A stretch of 25,115 nt of DNA from Chloroflexota bacterium (GCA_003650185.1 QMOF01000003.1:1-25115); one strand, 5' to 3'; shown: positions 7,111 to 15,860, counted from the first letter of the stretch. A program made the numbers and translations. Notes: generated by a model not told the origin, from the letters alone.

Positions 7111-8358
7111 ATGGCACACATACTGAGGCTGTCCCAGTCGGCAAAGGGGGCGACCTACCGCTACGTGGCCCTCAACCGTGACAACAGGCTGGTCAAGGGT
7201 AGCATCAAAGCTACCAGCGAGGCCATAGCCGGACATCTGCTGACACAGAATGGACTGAAGCCGGTCAGCCTTGAGGTGGTGCCGTCAAGGTTCGCTCTGG
7301 AACAAGCGCTGCCCTCCCTCTTCGGCGTGAAGCGCGAGGAGATACCGGCTTTCTCACGCCAACTGGCTACGCTGCTGGAGTCCGGCATCACCATCACGGA
7401 AGCCCTGGAACTGATCCACCACCAGGTGGGCAGCCGGGCCTTCAAGAAGGTGCTTGTGACCATAATTGAGGACTTGCGGTCAGGCGTTTCTTTTTCGACG
7501 GCTCTTGCCAGGCACCCGATGGTCTTCGACGAAATCTACTGCAAGACCGTGGCCATGGCGGAGCAGACGGGCAGACTGGAGGTCATCCTCAAGCAGATGG
7601 CCGATTACCATGAGAAGCAGAGGGAAGCAAGGAAGAAGGTTAGTGGCGCTCTGACCTATCCAGCCATACTGATCGGCATGGGGGTGGTCGTGGCCGCGGT
7701 CCTGCTCACCACGGCTCTGCCTTCGCTCGTCGGTATGTTCGAACAGATGAACGTCGATTTGCCGCTTCCAACGAAAGTCCTTATGGGCATGAACAGCATC
7801 GTCCACAATCATGGGAAATACATTGGTCTAGCCCTGGCGGTGCTGGTGGTGCCGGTGGCGGTGGCCGCAAGGCGGCCGGAAGGCAGGGCCTACCTCGATC
7901 GTATGCTCCTACGTGCACCGGTGATAGGTGCTCCGATCCATTCGTCAGAGATAGCCCGCTTCAGCCGGACGACCTCAGTGTTGCTCAGTGCCGGGCTGCC
8001 GCTCCAGGAGATCATGGAGATGATCCCCATGTCTGTCAGCAACCAGGCCATCCGCCGATCGCTGGCCAGGGTGGAGGAGGACCTAGTCCGGGGGGAGGGC
8101 CTGTCTCGGCCGATGAGCAGGGACGATCTGTTCCCGCCTCTGCTGGTCCAGATGACCATGGTAGGCGAGGAAAGCAACACGCTTGACTCTTCTCTGGCAG
8201 TTGCGGCTGACTTCTACGAGGCTGATGCGAGTGACAAGATCAATGCCATGGTAAAGGTGATCGCGCCTGCGGCGACCATAGTGGTGGCCCTGCTGGTTGG
8301 CTTCATGGCCATGGCGGTGATCATGCCGATGTACAGCATAACCGGCGCCTTCGATTAA
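7111..8358 (+). CDS. pilC: Type IV pilus inner-membrane platform protein PilC (GspF family)
   Basis: PilC is the polytopic platform that couples PilB to pilin assembly. The 415-residue protein has the usual arrangement: a basic N-terminal domain, then two T2SF repeats at about 77-200 and 279-402. The first contains FSRQLATLLESGITITEALE and the second FSRTTSVLLSAGLPLQEIME, which are visibly homologous. Hydrophobic segments at about 184-206, 236-253 and 384-407 are the expected three membrane helices. TGGAG-type ribosome binding sequence lies 4 bases before the ATG. The 10 bp gap to pilB indicates one transcript. After it come about 197 bp without a gene. Confidence 0.95.
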   Translation: MAHILRLSQSAKGATYRYVALNRDNRLVKGSIKATSEAIAGHLLTQNGLKPVSLEVVPSRFALEQALPSLFGVKREEIPAFSRQLATLLESGITITEALELIHHQVGSRAFKKVLVTIIEDLRSGVSFSTALARHPMVFDEIYCKTVAMAEQTGRLEVILKQMADYHEKQREARKKVSGALTYPAILIGMGVVVAAVLLTTALPSLVGMFEQMNVDLPLPTKVLMGMNSIVHNHGKYIGLALAVLVVPVAVAARRPEGRAYLDRMLLRAPVIGAPIHSSEIARFSRTTSVLLSAGLPLQEIMEMIPMSVSNQAIRRSLARVEEDLVRGEGLSRPMSRDDLFPPLLVQMTMVGEESNTLDSSLAVAADFYEADASDKINAMVKVIAPAATIVVALLVGFMAMAVIMPMYSITGAFD

Positions 8359-8555
8359 GGTTCGTCAGGAACGAAGGTAGGAGCAAGAGAGTTAGAAGTT
8401 GCGCTGGCCTGTACCGGGGCCTCCCTGCTCCCGGGCCGTTAGCTCAAAGTATACGCATTTTCATCACCCAATCACCCTTTAGCAGTATTGCCGGGGGATA
8501 CAGCGCCGCGTAAACTCCCCCAGGGGGTGTCCACCAACCTGAAGGCAGGGACGCT

Positions 8556-8927
8556 ATGAGGGAGAGACTGAGAAAGCTAAGGAGGTCGCAGGAAGGGTTC
8601 GGTCTGCTGGAGACCATCGTTGCCCTGGGCATCGTAGGTGCCATGGGTATCGGCTTCGTGACCGCCCTGGCTACCACTTCCAAGGGCACCGGAATCTACA
8701 ATGAGCGTTCCCTGGCAACAAGCCTGGCCGTCTCCCAGTTGGAGTATGTCAAGAGTGTCGACTATCGGCTGGACGGCGACTACCCGGTCGGGATCACTGT
8801 GCCTCCCAACTACAGCCTCGTTGTGGAGACGGCAGTGTTGCATGAGGCCAGACAAGAGGTAAGCGTGAAAGTGTTTCACCAGGGGGACTTTGTGCTCGAG
8901 ATGAAAACTCTGAAGGTGGACTGGTGA
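8556..8927 (+). CDS. Prepilin-like minor pilin (PilV/GspI type)
   Basis: The 123-residue protein has a short basic leader ending in the prepilin peptidase site G14|F15, followed by GLLETIVALGIVGAMGIGFV. Glutamate at mature position 5 and a ~20-residue hydrophobic helix are the hallmarks of class III signal peptides. The LLE rather than TLIE core fits PilV/GspI-type minor pilins. The C-terminal ~75 residues are a small beta-rich head without recognisable motif. It overlaps the next pilin gene by one base, so the two are probably translationally coupled. Prepilin peptidase itself is not in the window. It is a minor component; no major pilin gene is seen here. Confidence 0.85.
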   Translation: MRERLRKLRRSQEGFGLLETIVALGIVGAMGIGFVTALATTSKGTGIYNERSLATSLAVSQLEYVKSVDYRLDGDYPVGITVPPNYSLVVETAVLHEARQEVSVKVFHQGDFVLEMKTLKVDW

Positions 8928-9481
8928 TGAGAGTTGCGCATGATCAGGCAGGGTTCACCCTTGTCGAGTTGTTGGTGGCTACCGCGGTATCGGGTCTACT
9001 GCTTGCTCTGGCGGTGACCATCACCTTCCAGACAACCAGTGTGACGATGAGTAGCAGTGCTGACATTACTGCCTCTGAGGACATCAAGCTCGCCGTCCGT
9101 CCCTTCATCAGGGACCTGCGAATGGCTCAGTCCTCAAACCTGGTGGATGGAGCTGACCCAATAGATCAGTTGATTCTGGATTGGACAAGCTGGTACGACG
9201 AGAGCGGCGAACTGAGCGCGGTGGAATATCACTGCGAATACGTACTCCTGGAAGGTGAAGGCAAAATAGAACGCAAGCTCTGGAAGCACTATGACAGCAA
9301 GCACCCTGGCGACCCGACGTCAGTCAGCACCCACGGCAAGTACATCTCGGACATCGAGTTCTCTCGCGTCGGTCAGCTTGTGACAGTCACCATCAGCTCG
9401 TCGCCTGAGGACAGGGAAGAGACCGAGGAGACCATGAGCTACCAGATCAGTATGCGTGTCATGGAGGACCCGCAGCAATGA
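8927..9481 (+). CDS. Prepilin-like minor pilin (PilW/GspJ type)
   Basis: From the ATG at 8927 (a GTG at 8924 is also in frame) the protein has 184 residues. AGFTLVELLVATAVSGLLL holds the prepilin peptidase site G9|F10 with E14 at mature position 5, then a hydrophobic helix to about residue 32. The remaining ~150 residues form a globular head with RPFIRDLRMAQ, typical of PilW/GspJ-like minor pilins, and an acidic C-terminus. The start shares a base with the stop of the previous pilin, and the stop overlaps the ATG of the next gene (ATGA). The three genes therefore form a coupled unit, as PilV-W-X sets do. Confidence 0.85.
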   Translation: MRVAHDQAGFTLVELLVATAVSGLLLALAVTITFQTTSVTMSSSADITASEDIKLAVRPFIRDLRMAQSSNLVDGADPIDQLILDWTSWYDESGELSAVEYHCEYVLLEGEGKIERKLWKHYDSKHPGDPTSVSTHGKYISDIEFSRVGQLVTVTISSSPEDREETEETMSYQISMRVMEDPQQ

Positions 9482-11253
9482 CACGGCGGACCACGGAACG
9501 GGGACAGGCGCTGGCGTTGGTGCTGATTGCACTGGCGATGGGCACAACTTTGATCGTGCCTACACTCAGCTACATGGCCACCGGCTTGCGGGCGCAGCAA
9601 ATCAACGAGGACTATCTAGCTGGGCTGGAATCTGCTGATGCTGGCTTGCTCGATGCCATCTGGAGGATACTGAGCCAGGCCGTGCTCCAGGAGGTCAACG
9701 AAGAAGGCTCTTACGCCTACGACTTCGAGCTTGGCTGGAAGAGGTGGCCGGTGACGATAGAGGTTCCTTCTATCGGCGGTAGCGAGTGGCAGACGATCAA
9801 GAACAACAACCAGTGCAAGATAGATGTAGAGCCCAACTGGGTCGGGGCTGAGCTGACCGAGGACATGACCTTCTATTACGTCGTGCGTCTCCGCATGGTG
9901 CACTGGGACGTGGTTGAGTTCTGCTTTGAACTGCCTACGGGTCTGGTCTACGTCAGTAACTCGGTCAGGACCGCCGGCCCTGAGAGCATAAGCACAATAG
10001 ACCCCGACGCCGAGGTTGACGCTCCCGACTCCAAGTACTGGAGGACCAAGTCGCCAGCCGGTTGGACTGACATGATATCGGGCGCCTTCCTGGAGTACGA
10101 GCAAAGACCCAGAACCATTGTCCCGGGCGTCAAGTATCTGATCAAAGAGTGGCACATGCCGGACAAGCCCTGGACGGAGATGAACAGCGGCACCAGTAAC
10201 GATCTGAACGGCATCTGGGGCAGCGCGCCCTCCGGCATTCCTGTTGCGGTGGGAGATGCAGGTACCTTGCTGCGTTACACCAATAACTCGTGGAATCAGG
10301 TCGACAGCGGTACCACGGAGACTCTATGTGATATCTCGGGTAGCTGTGACACCGATGTCTTCGCTGTGGGCCACGAAGGGACCATTCTCCACTACGACGG
10401 CACCGGGTGGCAGTCAATGGAAAGCGGCACTACCGTTGACCTGCGCAGTGTGTGGGCCTGCTCGAGCAGTTGTGTCTTCGCCGCAGGCCCAGGGACAGTC
10501 CTGCACTATGACGGCACCTCCTGGAGTCCACTCGGCGACGTGACGGGTGACCTGTACGGCGTGTGGGCACGCGCATACAACGACGTCTTCGCAGTGGGCA
10601 GGGATGGCGCTATCATCCACTACAACGGCGTGTCCTGGAGGTCAATGGATAGCGGAACGACCAATGACCTCTACGATATTTGGGGCACCACGGGGAACCG
10701 CGTTTTTGCCGTGGGCAGCGAGGGTACTGTCTTGCAGTTTGACAGGGGCGTCTGGAGTGCCATGGACAGCGGTACTACTGAGCAACTCACTGGTATCTGG
10801 GGAAGGGACTCCGGTGATATTCTTGCCGTGGGGAACGCGGGTACTATCATCCACTATGATGGCAGTGCCTGGACTGAGCTCACCAGCGGCGCAACCGAGG
10901 ACCTGCGGGATATCTGGGCCGACTCCGACACCGACATCTACGCCGTGGGAATTGATGGCACCATCCTCCACTACCATAGAGTACAGAAGCTAACCTGGAT
11001 TCCGGAATTCGGCGCCACCGGGAACGATACCTTCATCATGGTTCTCCAGGCGAAGGGTATGCCGTCCTGGGGCCTGCACTATGTCTATCCCGTGTTCGGC
11101 GACGGCGTATCCGTTTATCCGCTCGAGCCGACCGCTGCGCTGGCATCGGCCATGTACAACATATTGATTGACTACGGCGGGCAGACGATCTCTGCGGTCA
11201 TAGCGATCACCGCTGAGGGTATAAAGCTTATCTCTTACACAGTGATAGAATGA
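9478..11253 (+). CDS. PilX-like membrane-anchored protein with seven-repeat beta-propeller
   Basis: The 591-residue protein starts ERGQALALVLIALAMGTTLI, a membrane helix in the PilX style without the usual mature E5. ESADAGLLDAIWRIL (51-65) also matches PilX-type minor pilins. Residues 90-225 are an extracellular domain of unknown type. Residues 229-500 are seven tandem repeats of 38-40 residues built on W..M.SGTT.DL..IWG....DVFAVG..GTILHYDG, with the leading tryptophans at 232, 272, 311, 349, 387, 426 and 465. Seven such four-strand-sized units suggest a closed seven-bladed beta-propeller. The last ~90 residues form a further domain. Position as the third member of a minor-pilin trio suggests a pilus-tip subunit carrying an adhesive or sensing propeller, loosely analogous to PilY1. 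That role is inferred; the repeats are plainly visible. Confidence 0.85.
   Translation: MTRRTTERGQALALVLIALAMGTTLIVPTLSYMATGLRAQQINEDYLAGLESADAGLLDAIWRILSQAVLQEVNEEGSYAYDFELGWKRWPVTIEVPSIGGSEWQTIKNNNQCKIDVEPNWVGAELTEDMTFYYVVRLRMVHWDVVEFCFELPTGLVYVSNSVRTAGPESISTIDPDAEVDAPDSKYWRTKSPAGWTDMISGAFLEYEQRPRTIVPGVKYLIKEWHMPDKPWTEMNSGTSNDLNGIWGSAPSGIPVAVGDAGTLLRYTNNSWNQVDSGTTETLCDISGSCDTDVFAVGHEGTILHYDGTGWQSMESGTTVDLRSVWACSSSCVFAAGPGTVLHYDGTSWSPLGDVTGDLYGVWARAYNDVFAVGRDGAIIHYNGVSWRSMDSGTTNDLYDIWGTTGNRVFAVGSEGTVLQFDRGVWSAMDSGTTEQLTGIWGRDSGDILAVGNAGTIIHYDGSAWTELTSGATEDLRDIWADSDTDIYAVGIDGTILHYHRVQKLTWIPEFGATGNDTFIMVLQAKGMPSWGLHYVYPVFGDGVSVYPLEPTAALASAMYNILIDYGGQTISAVIAITAEGIKLISYTVIE
10162..10977 (+). repeat. 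Seven in-frame propeller repeats, about 117 bp each
   Basis: Seven coding repeats of 114-120 bp lie within the PilX-like gene, covering residues 229-500. They are conserved mainly at protein level (GT.DL, AVG, GTI.HYDG) and diverged at DNA level. They look old rather than recently expanded. Unit 3 is the least regular: it has cysteines (ACSSSCVFAAG) and lacks one loop residue. Confidence 0.85.
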
Positions 11254-11570
11254 TGAACGCAAGGCCGGTCGTGACGTGCTTCCGGGTTTGGGAAAGGCCG
11301 CGTTAGGCGTGTGCGTTCGGTTTGTCGGCACCGTGCAAGTGTGGTTCGGGCTGGAATCGCGTGGCCCGCGGGGGCAGTGAGCTGTTTATATCAGCGAACG
11401 GGGTAGAAAGGGAAGCGAACGCTTCTGGTTCATGCCTGGTCTGCGCCGCATTCCCTTCGGCAGACGAGGCCGGCATGACTAGGCGGTTCGGGACATGATT
11501 ATTGGCCGGGGGTGGGACTGTGCGAAGCCTTGCCCGCCCCAACCCGTGCCAGAGATACGGGCATAGACGG
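11254..11570. other. Intergenic region inside the pilus cluster
   Basis: These 317 bp separate the propeller gene from pilO. I see no convincing gene on either strand, no strong terminator hairpin and no good -35/-10 pair; a TATATC near 11390 has no partner. The break in an otherwise tight cluster may mark two transcripts, or a lost gene. Confidence 0.5.
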
Positions 11571-12125
11571 ATGACAGAGCGACTCCGCTTGTTGAAGAAC
11601 GAGTTTTGGCGGGTGGTGATGCCCATCATCATCGGCCTGCTGGCGATTGTCCTGGCGGGCCTGGGCGTAATCTACTATCAGCAACAGCGGGAGCAGAGTG
11701 CGCTGGCAGAGCAGAAGACACTGCAAAGCAATGTGATTGAGTCTTTCACCGAGAGGGAGGCGGCATTCGAAGCGGAGCTCGAGCAGACGCAGGCCGAATT
11801 CAACTCAATGGAGGCCGCTTTTCTAGAAGAGTTGACAGAAAACGATGTCTACAAAGCAGTCCTACTGCTGGCCCAGGACGCCAACGTTACAGTGGACATG
11901 AAGCCCGGATCTGAGACCACCGAGAAGGTAGAGGGTATCGAGTATCGCGTTTTGAACTTCACGTTGAGCGTCAGCGGCGGGTACTACAACGTGCTTAGTT
12001 TCATTCAGACCCTGGATTCCCAGCAGACGTTGCTAGGATCGCTGATGGTCAAAGGGTTAAGCGTGAAGATGTCGTCAAGTGACACCAGGGCCAGCGTGGA
12101 TTGCAAGGTCTATGCCTTGTCTTGA
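11571..12125 (+). CDS. pilO: PilO-like type IV pilus alignment protein
   Basis: PilO-type proteins form an inner-membrane alignment complex with PilN, connected to cytoplasmic PilM. From the ATG at 11571 the protein has 184 residues; an in-frame start 69 bp upstream lies in non-family sequence. A single membrane helix at about 15-36 (VVMPIIIGLLAIVLAGLGVIYY) is followed by a coiled coil (38-90) rich in Q, E and A, then a globular ferredoxin-like domain (92-184). That domain contains LNFTLSVSGGYYNVLSFIQTLD, the typical PilO/GspM-type pattern. No strong ribosome site is seen. The assignment rests on topology and on the pilM and pilN neighbours. The order O-M-N is unusual, since most clusters run M-N-O. 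Confidence 0.75.
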   Translation: MTERLRLLKNEFWRVVMPIIIGLLAIVLAGLGVIYYQQQREQSALAEQKTLQSNVIESFTEREAAFEAELEQTQAEFNSMEAAFLEELTENDVYKAVLLLAQDANVTVDMKPGSETTEKVEGIEYRVLNFTLSVSGGYYNVLSFIQTLDSQQTLLGSLMVKGLSVKMSSSDTRASVDCKVYALS

Positions 12126-12140
12126 GAGTTGGATAGCTCG

Positions 12141-13061
12141 ATGACGTTTGTCTCAACGTTGGGAAGAAAGACTGTCACCCTGGACATAAGCTCCAGGGCT
12201 ATCAGGCTGCTGCTGATGAGTGCGAAGCGGGTGGAGAAGTTCGCCAGTGCGCCGCTGGAACCGGGGCTGATCGAGGACGGGCTTATCACTGACCCGTTGG
12301 CTCTGGGTACCAAGGTGAAAGGGCTGATGCGGTCCAGTGGCATAAGCGGGAACCGAGTGGTGGCCAGCGTCAACGGTACCTACTCCGTCTATCGCGTGCT
12401 GAACCTGTCTGAGGAGGCCAGGGAACCACAGGACGAGAAAGTGCTGGACATGGCGGTCAGTGCCATGCCTGTAGCTGCGGAGCAGCTCTACATCTCGTAC
12501 CAGGTGATGCCCGATGGGCAGGGACGCCAGACGGCTTTTGTGGTCGGCCTGCCGCGAGACATCGTGGATGCCGAGGTGCAGGGTCTGAGGGCAGTGGGGG
12601 TCAACCCGTACATACTCAATCTGAAAGGTCTGGCGCTATGGAAGCTGGTTCAACTTGAGCACGGCGTCATTGTGAACATGGAGGCCGACAGCCTTGATGT
12701 GGTTCTGATGGCGGGAGGCTTCCCACAGGTCATCCGCACTGTGCCAGTACAAGACAACTGCGACCTGGAGGACCGAATAGACCGAGTGGTGAGGATCCTG
12801 CGGCAGACGGACGGTGTCTACGGGTCACGCCAGGTCCGCAGGAAGGCAGAGGTTGATACCCCGCTGGTTCTGGCCGGCCCGCTGGCGGATGACCCTGCTG
12901 TTGTGGGTGCTCTCCGCAGAGTCGCTCAGTATGCCATCCTGCCTCTGCTGGTTCCGGTGGAGTATCCTGTAAGCATGCCTGTCTCGCACTACGCTGTGAA
13001 CATCGGGCTTGCCCTCAGGCAGGGAGCCAGCCCCTGTGGAGACGTTAAAACATATGCATAG
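12141..13061 (+). CDS. pilM: PilM-like actin-fold type IV pilus protein
   Basis: PilM is a cytoplasmic actin/FtsA-fold ATPase-like protein that binds the N-terminus of PilN. The protein has 306 residues from the ATG at 12141; a TTG four codons upstream is also in frame. The phosphate-1-like strand VTLDISSRAIRLLLM (12-26) takes the place of the usual GIDIGSSSVK motif, with the aspartate kept but the glycines lost, so nucleotide binding may be weak. Other family-like parts are NRVVASVNGTYSVYRVL, ISYQVMPDGQGRQTAFVVGLPRDIVD and VIVNMEADSLDVVLM. It overlaps pilN by 8 bp, which supports the pairing of the two products. Confidence 0.85.
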   Translation: MTFVSTLGRKTVTLDISSRAIRLLLMSAKRVEKFASAPLEPGLIEDGLITDPLALGTKVKGLMRSSGISGNRVVASVNGTYSVYRVLNLSEEAREPQDEKVLDMAVSAMPVAAEQLYISYQVMPDGQGRQTAFVVGLPRDIVDAEVQGLRAVGVNPYILNLKGLALWKLVQLEHGVIVNMEADSLDVVLMAGGFPQVIRTVPVQDNCDLEDRIDRVVRILRQTDGVYGSRQVRRKAEVDTPLVLAGPLADDPAVVGALRRVAQYAILPLLVPVEYPVSMPVSHYAVNIGLALRQGASPCGDVKTYA

Positions 13062-13629
13062 GTTCCTCGAATGGCACAGGCAGGCGAGCAGACCAGAGGC
13101 AAGGCTCGATCTGAACGTCCTGCCGGAACGCTACCGCCAGGGCAGGCTGTCTCCAGGGCAGGCAGCGCTGATCATTCTGCTGGTGTTCCTGATAGCGCTG
13201 GTGGTGCCGGTATACCAGGCGGTGTCCCGCAGCAGGGAGGAGACCTCGAGCCTTCAGCTTGAACTGAATGCCCTCAACAGCCAGGTCCAGGCGATACACT
13301 CCAGGCAGCAGAGGCTGGCCCAGCTTCAGACGGAGATAGCCAAGTATGAGGCAGTCCTGGGGGCGCGGGGAATGACCAGCCATTATTTTCAACTGGTTGT
13401 TACTATTGCTGAGGTGGTTCCAGGCGTTTACCTCAGGAACGTGAGCATCAATCAGAACCAGATAGTCCTGAGTGGGACGGCTGATAGCTACGAGCCGGCG
13501 TTTGACTTTTTCACGGCACTGGAACAGCGGACAGAGGACTTCTCTTCGGTGAAGTGGGGGCAGATCGGGCTTACTACGGGGGCCGACGAGGTGCCGTTCG
13601 GCATCACCATAGACCTGGCACAGGAGTGA
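13054..13629 (+). CDS. pilN: PilN-like type IV pilus alignment protein
   Basis: The ATG at 13054 overlaps the end of pilM and is preceded by GGAGAC; an in-frame TTG at 13009 is less likely. The 191-residue protein carries LDLNVLPERYR (18-28), which matches the INLLP motif by which PilN docks into PilM. A single membrane helix follows (36-58), then a coiled coil (about 60-100). The C-terminal domain has VVPGVYLRNVSINQNQIVLSG and FDFFTALEQ, the pattern of the PilN/GspL family. The protein is an inner-membrane alignment subunit acting with the PilO-like protein. It is the last gene of the cluster and converges on the FN3/PKD gene 73 bp away. Confidence 0.9.
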   Translation: MHRFLEWHRQASRPEARLDLNVLPERYRQGRLSPGQAALIILLVFLIALVVPVYQAVSRSREETSSLQLELNALNSQVQAIHSRQQRLAQLQTEIAKYEAVLGARGMTSHYFQLVVTIAEVVPGVYLRNVSINQNQIVLSGTADSYEPAFDFFTALEQRTEDFSSVKWGQIGLTTGADEVPFGITIDLAQE

Positions 13630-13702
13630 GCTGGCAAATGTCCGCAGGCGGTAGGGCATGTTGACCGGGGCGCGCTGTCCTGATGGTGTGGGGGCGGGTG
13701 GG

Positions 13703-15838
13703 CTAGCGTCGGCGCAGCCGGACGGCAGCCAACGAACCGGCAAGAATGATCAGAAGCCCGGTGGCAATCCAGGTATAGAAAGGCACTCCGCCACCACCCG
13801 TGGCCTCGGATACCTTGATGTAGCCAGACCTTGTCTTTGTGGCTTCACCCGAAGGACCGCTGACTGTCAAGGAAACAGTGTAGTTGCCCGCCTCATGGTA
13901 TTTCCAGGTCAGTCTGCCATCTTCGGACTTGGTGTTGGCCGTCCACTGGACTGTGGTGCCGTCGCCGAAGTCCCAGGTCCACCTGGTGGCATGACCTGTT
14001 GACAGGTCGGTGAAGGTCACTTCCTGGCCTACCTCTACCTCCGTGGGCGTGGCAGAGAAGTTGGCCTGCAAGGCTACGGTGCTGAAACAGGTTTCTTCAG
14101 ACCACGCTGACCAGTTGCCGTAGCGGTCCTGGTAGCTTACTCGCCAGTAGTAGGTGGCACCGTACTGGAGCACTCCTGCCGGTATGGTCAGTTGAGTCAG
14201 GTTCCTGGTGTCAGTCCCACTGTCGTACACCGGGGCCGAGTAATTGGCCGAGATGTTGGTGATCTGCCACCAGGTAGCCACATGTGTATCCCTCACATCT
14301 GGATCGGAGAAGGCCGATGCCTGGAGTGTGAGGGTCAGGCTGGCGATGTTGGCGGCCTCGTCCGCCGGAGCGATATTGGCGGGTTGCCTGGGTGGTTGCG
14401 AGGCAACGGTGGCGAAGGAGGTCTCAAGGGACCAGGCAGACCACATGCCGTACCTGTCCCGGTACTTCACCCTCCAGTAGTACTGGGTGCTGTAATCGAG
14501 TACATTGGGAGGTACGGGCAGGCGGATCAGGTTGGAGGTGTCTTCGTGGGTGTCGAAGATGACCTCGTCAAATAGCATGTCGGTGGCGATTTGCCACCGG
14601 GAGGCGCTGTGGGTGTCTTCCACGTCGGGATCGGAGAACTCGGATGACTCCAGATAGGGCGTCAGGCTTATCGCAGTAGCCCCATTTGAAGGGGTGATAT
14701 TGGAGGGCCCGTTCGGGGGTAGTGGGGGCAGAGTGGTGAACGACGTCTCAACAGACCAGGGGGACCATCTGCCGAAGCTGTCCTGGTACCTGACACGCCA
14801 GTAGTATACGGTCGCGTAGCTGAGCACTCCCGAAGGTACCCTTATCTCAGTCAGTTCGCTGACGTCGACACCGCTGTCCCAGACCGCGGTCTCATAGTCG
14901 CCTGGTGTAGTGGTGATCTGCCACCGGGAGGCGTTGTGCTCACTCGTATCAGGGCCGAAGGCCGAGGCCCTCAACTCCGTCGTGAGTATGATGTCCTCCG
15001 CGCCATCTACTGGTGCCGTGTTGACCGGCCTGTTTGGGGCCGAGGCCTCCGGTTGGATCACCCCCGATGCGGTTGTGAAGCACGTTGCAGCCGACCACTC
15101 AGACCACTCACCGTAGTTGTCCTGGTACCGCACCCTCCAGTAATAGGTAGTGCTGCTACAGAGTGTCCCGAGCGCTACTGTAATAGATGTCTTGTGGGTC
15201 GTGTCAGTGCCGCTGTCATGGATCACGGCGGCAAATGCGCTGTCGCTAGCTATCTGCCACCGGGAGGCCCCGTGGGTGGCTCCTCCGTCTGGGCTGGCAA
15301 AGGGGGAAGCAGTGAGGGTGGGGTTCAAGGCCATGTCGACAGCACCATTGATTGGCTGCCCGTTGACCGGGGTGATAGGCTTGGCTGAAGCTATGGTGGT
15401 AAATGAGGTCTCATCCGACCAGTGTGAGCGCTCGCCGGCGCCGTCAATATATTGAACGCGCCAGTAGTAGGTGGTGTTCGTGTACAGGATGCCGTGAGGT
15501 ATGGTGAGGCTAACCTTGTTGCTTGTAGTCACGCCGCTGTCGAACACAGGGCTGGAGTAGTCTCCCGAGATGTTCGTTATCTGCCACCGCGAGGCGTAGT
15601 GAAGGTGGTCGTCCTCGTCGCTGAAGGCGGAGCTCCTGAGTGTGTGTGTCCGGCTGATCTCAATGGCTCCGTTCACTGGGGACTCGTTGACCGGCTTGAC
15701 AGGGGCCACTGCCTGGACTGCTCCTGGGTCAGCCAGGGGCCACGCTGTGGCCACCAGAAGGGCCAGGAGCACGCACACAACGAGGAGCTGGGCTGGTGAT
15801 GCCTTCTTTCTAGGTGCGCAGTTCACAGTCAATACCAT
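13703..15838 (-). CDS. Secreted, membrane-anchored protein with five FN3-like repeats and a PKD domain
   Basis: A surface protein of 711 residues with no enzymatic motif. It has an N-terminal signal (RKK, then a hydrophobic stretch at about 17-33, likely cleavage near AVQA at 40-43). Five ~105-residue fibronectin-like repeats follow at about 46-149, 154-257, 268-370, 376-479 and 486-588. Each carries RWQI (WWQI in the last) and YYWRV. A PKD domain (590-677) has the signature WTWDFGDGT. A Gly-rich linker, a membrane helix (686-705) and RLRRR close the protein, so it is exported and anchored by its C-terminus. Such proteins serve in adhesion or surface structure. It lies between the pilus cluster and the acyl-chain operon; a functional link to either is unproven. 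The start has a weak ribosome site. Confidence 0.88.
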   Translation of the reverse strand: MVLTVNCAPRKKASPAQLLVVCVLLALLVATAWPLADPGAVQAVAPVKPVNESPVNGAIEISRTHTLRSSAFSDEDDHLHYASRWQITNISGDYSSPVFDSGVTTSNKVSLTIPHGILYTNTTYYWRVQYIDGAGERSHWSDETSFTTIASAKPITPVNGQPINGAVDMALNPTLTASPFASPDGGATHGASRWQIASDSAFAAVIHDSGTDTTHKTSITVALGTLCSSTTYYWRVRYQDNYGEWSEWSAATCFTTASGVIQPEASAPNRPVNTAPVDGAEDIILTTELRASAFGPDTSEHNASRWQITTTPGDYETAVWDSGVDVSELTEIRVPSGVLSYATVYYWRVRYQDSFGRWSPWSVETSFTTLPPLPPNGPSNITPSNGATAISLTPYLESSEFSDPDVEDTHSASRWQIATDMLFDEVIFDTHEDTSNLIRLPVPPNVLDYSTQYYWRVKYRDRYGMWSAWSLETSFATVASQPPRQPANIAPADEAANIASLTLTLQASAFSDPDVRDTHVATWWQITNISANYSAPVYDSGTDTRNLTQLTIPAGVLQYGATYYWRVSYQDRYGNWSAWSEETCFSTVALQANFSATPTEVEVGQEVTFTDLSTGHATRWTWDFGDGTTVQWTANTKSEDGRLTWKYHEAGNYTVSLTVSGPSGEATKTRSGYIKVSEATGGGGVPFYTWIATGLLIILAGSLAAVRLRRR
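14075..15703 (-). repeat. Five tandem FN3-like coding repeats, about 325 bp each
   Basis: Five coding repeats of roughly 105-110 codons, anchored by RWQI and YYWRV at near-constant spacing, lie inside the FN3/PKD gene. The linkers between repeats are proline-rich. The DNA of the units is similar enough to be seen by eye around the YYWRV codons. Confidence 0.8.
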
Positions 15839-15860
15839 ACCCTATTGTAGGGTTCGAAGT

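Noticed and set aside
6030..7121. Long open frame (363 codons) on the minus strand
   Set aside because: It is antisense to pilB, whose Walker and zinc motifs are intact. The antisense translation is His/Gln/Arg-rich shadow sequence.
8500..8535. C-rich/G-rich inverted stretch as a terminator after pilC
   Set aside because: The pairing is short (five C, one A, five G), without a U tract, and lies next to the start of the following pilin gene.
10162..10977. Direct repeats as a CRISPR-like array
   Set aside because: The repeats are in-frame protein repeats diverged at DNA level with no spacers.
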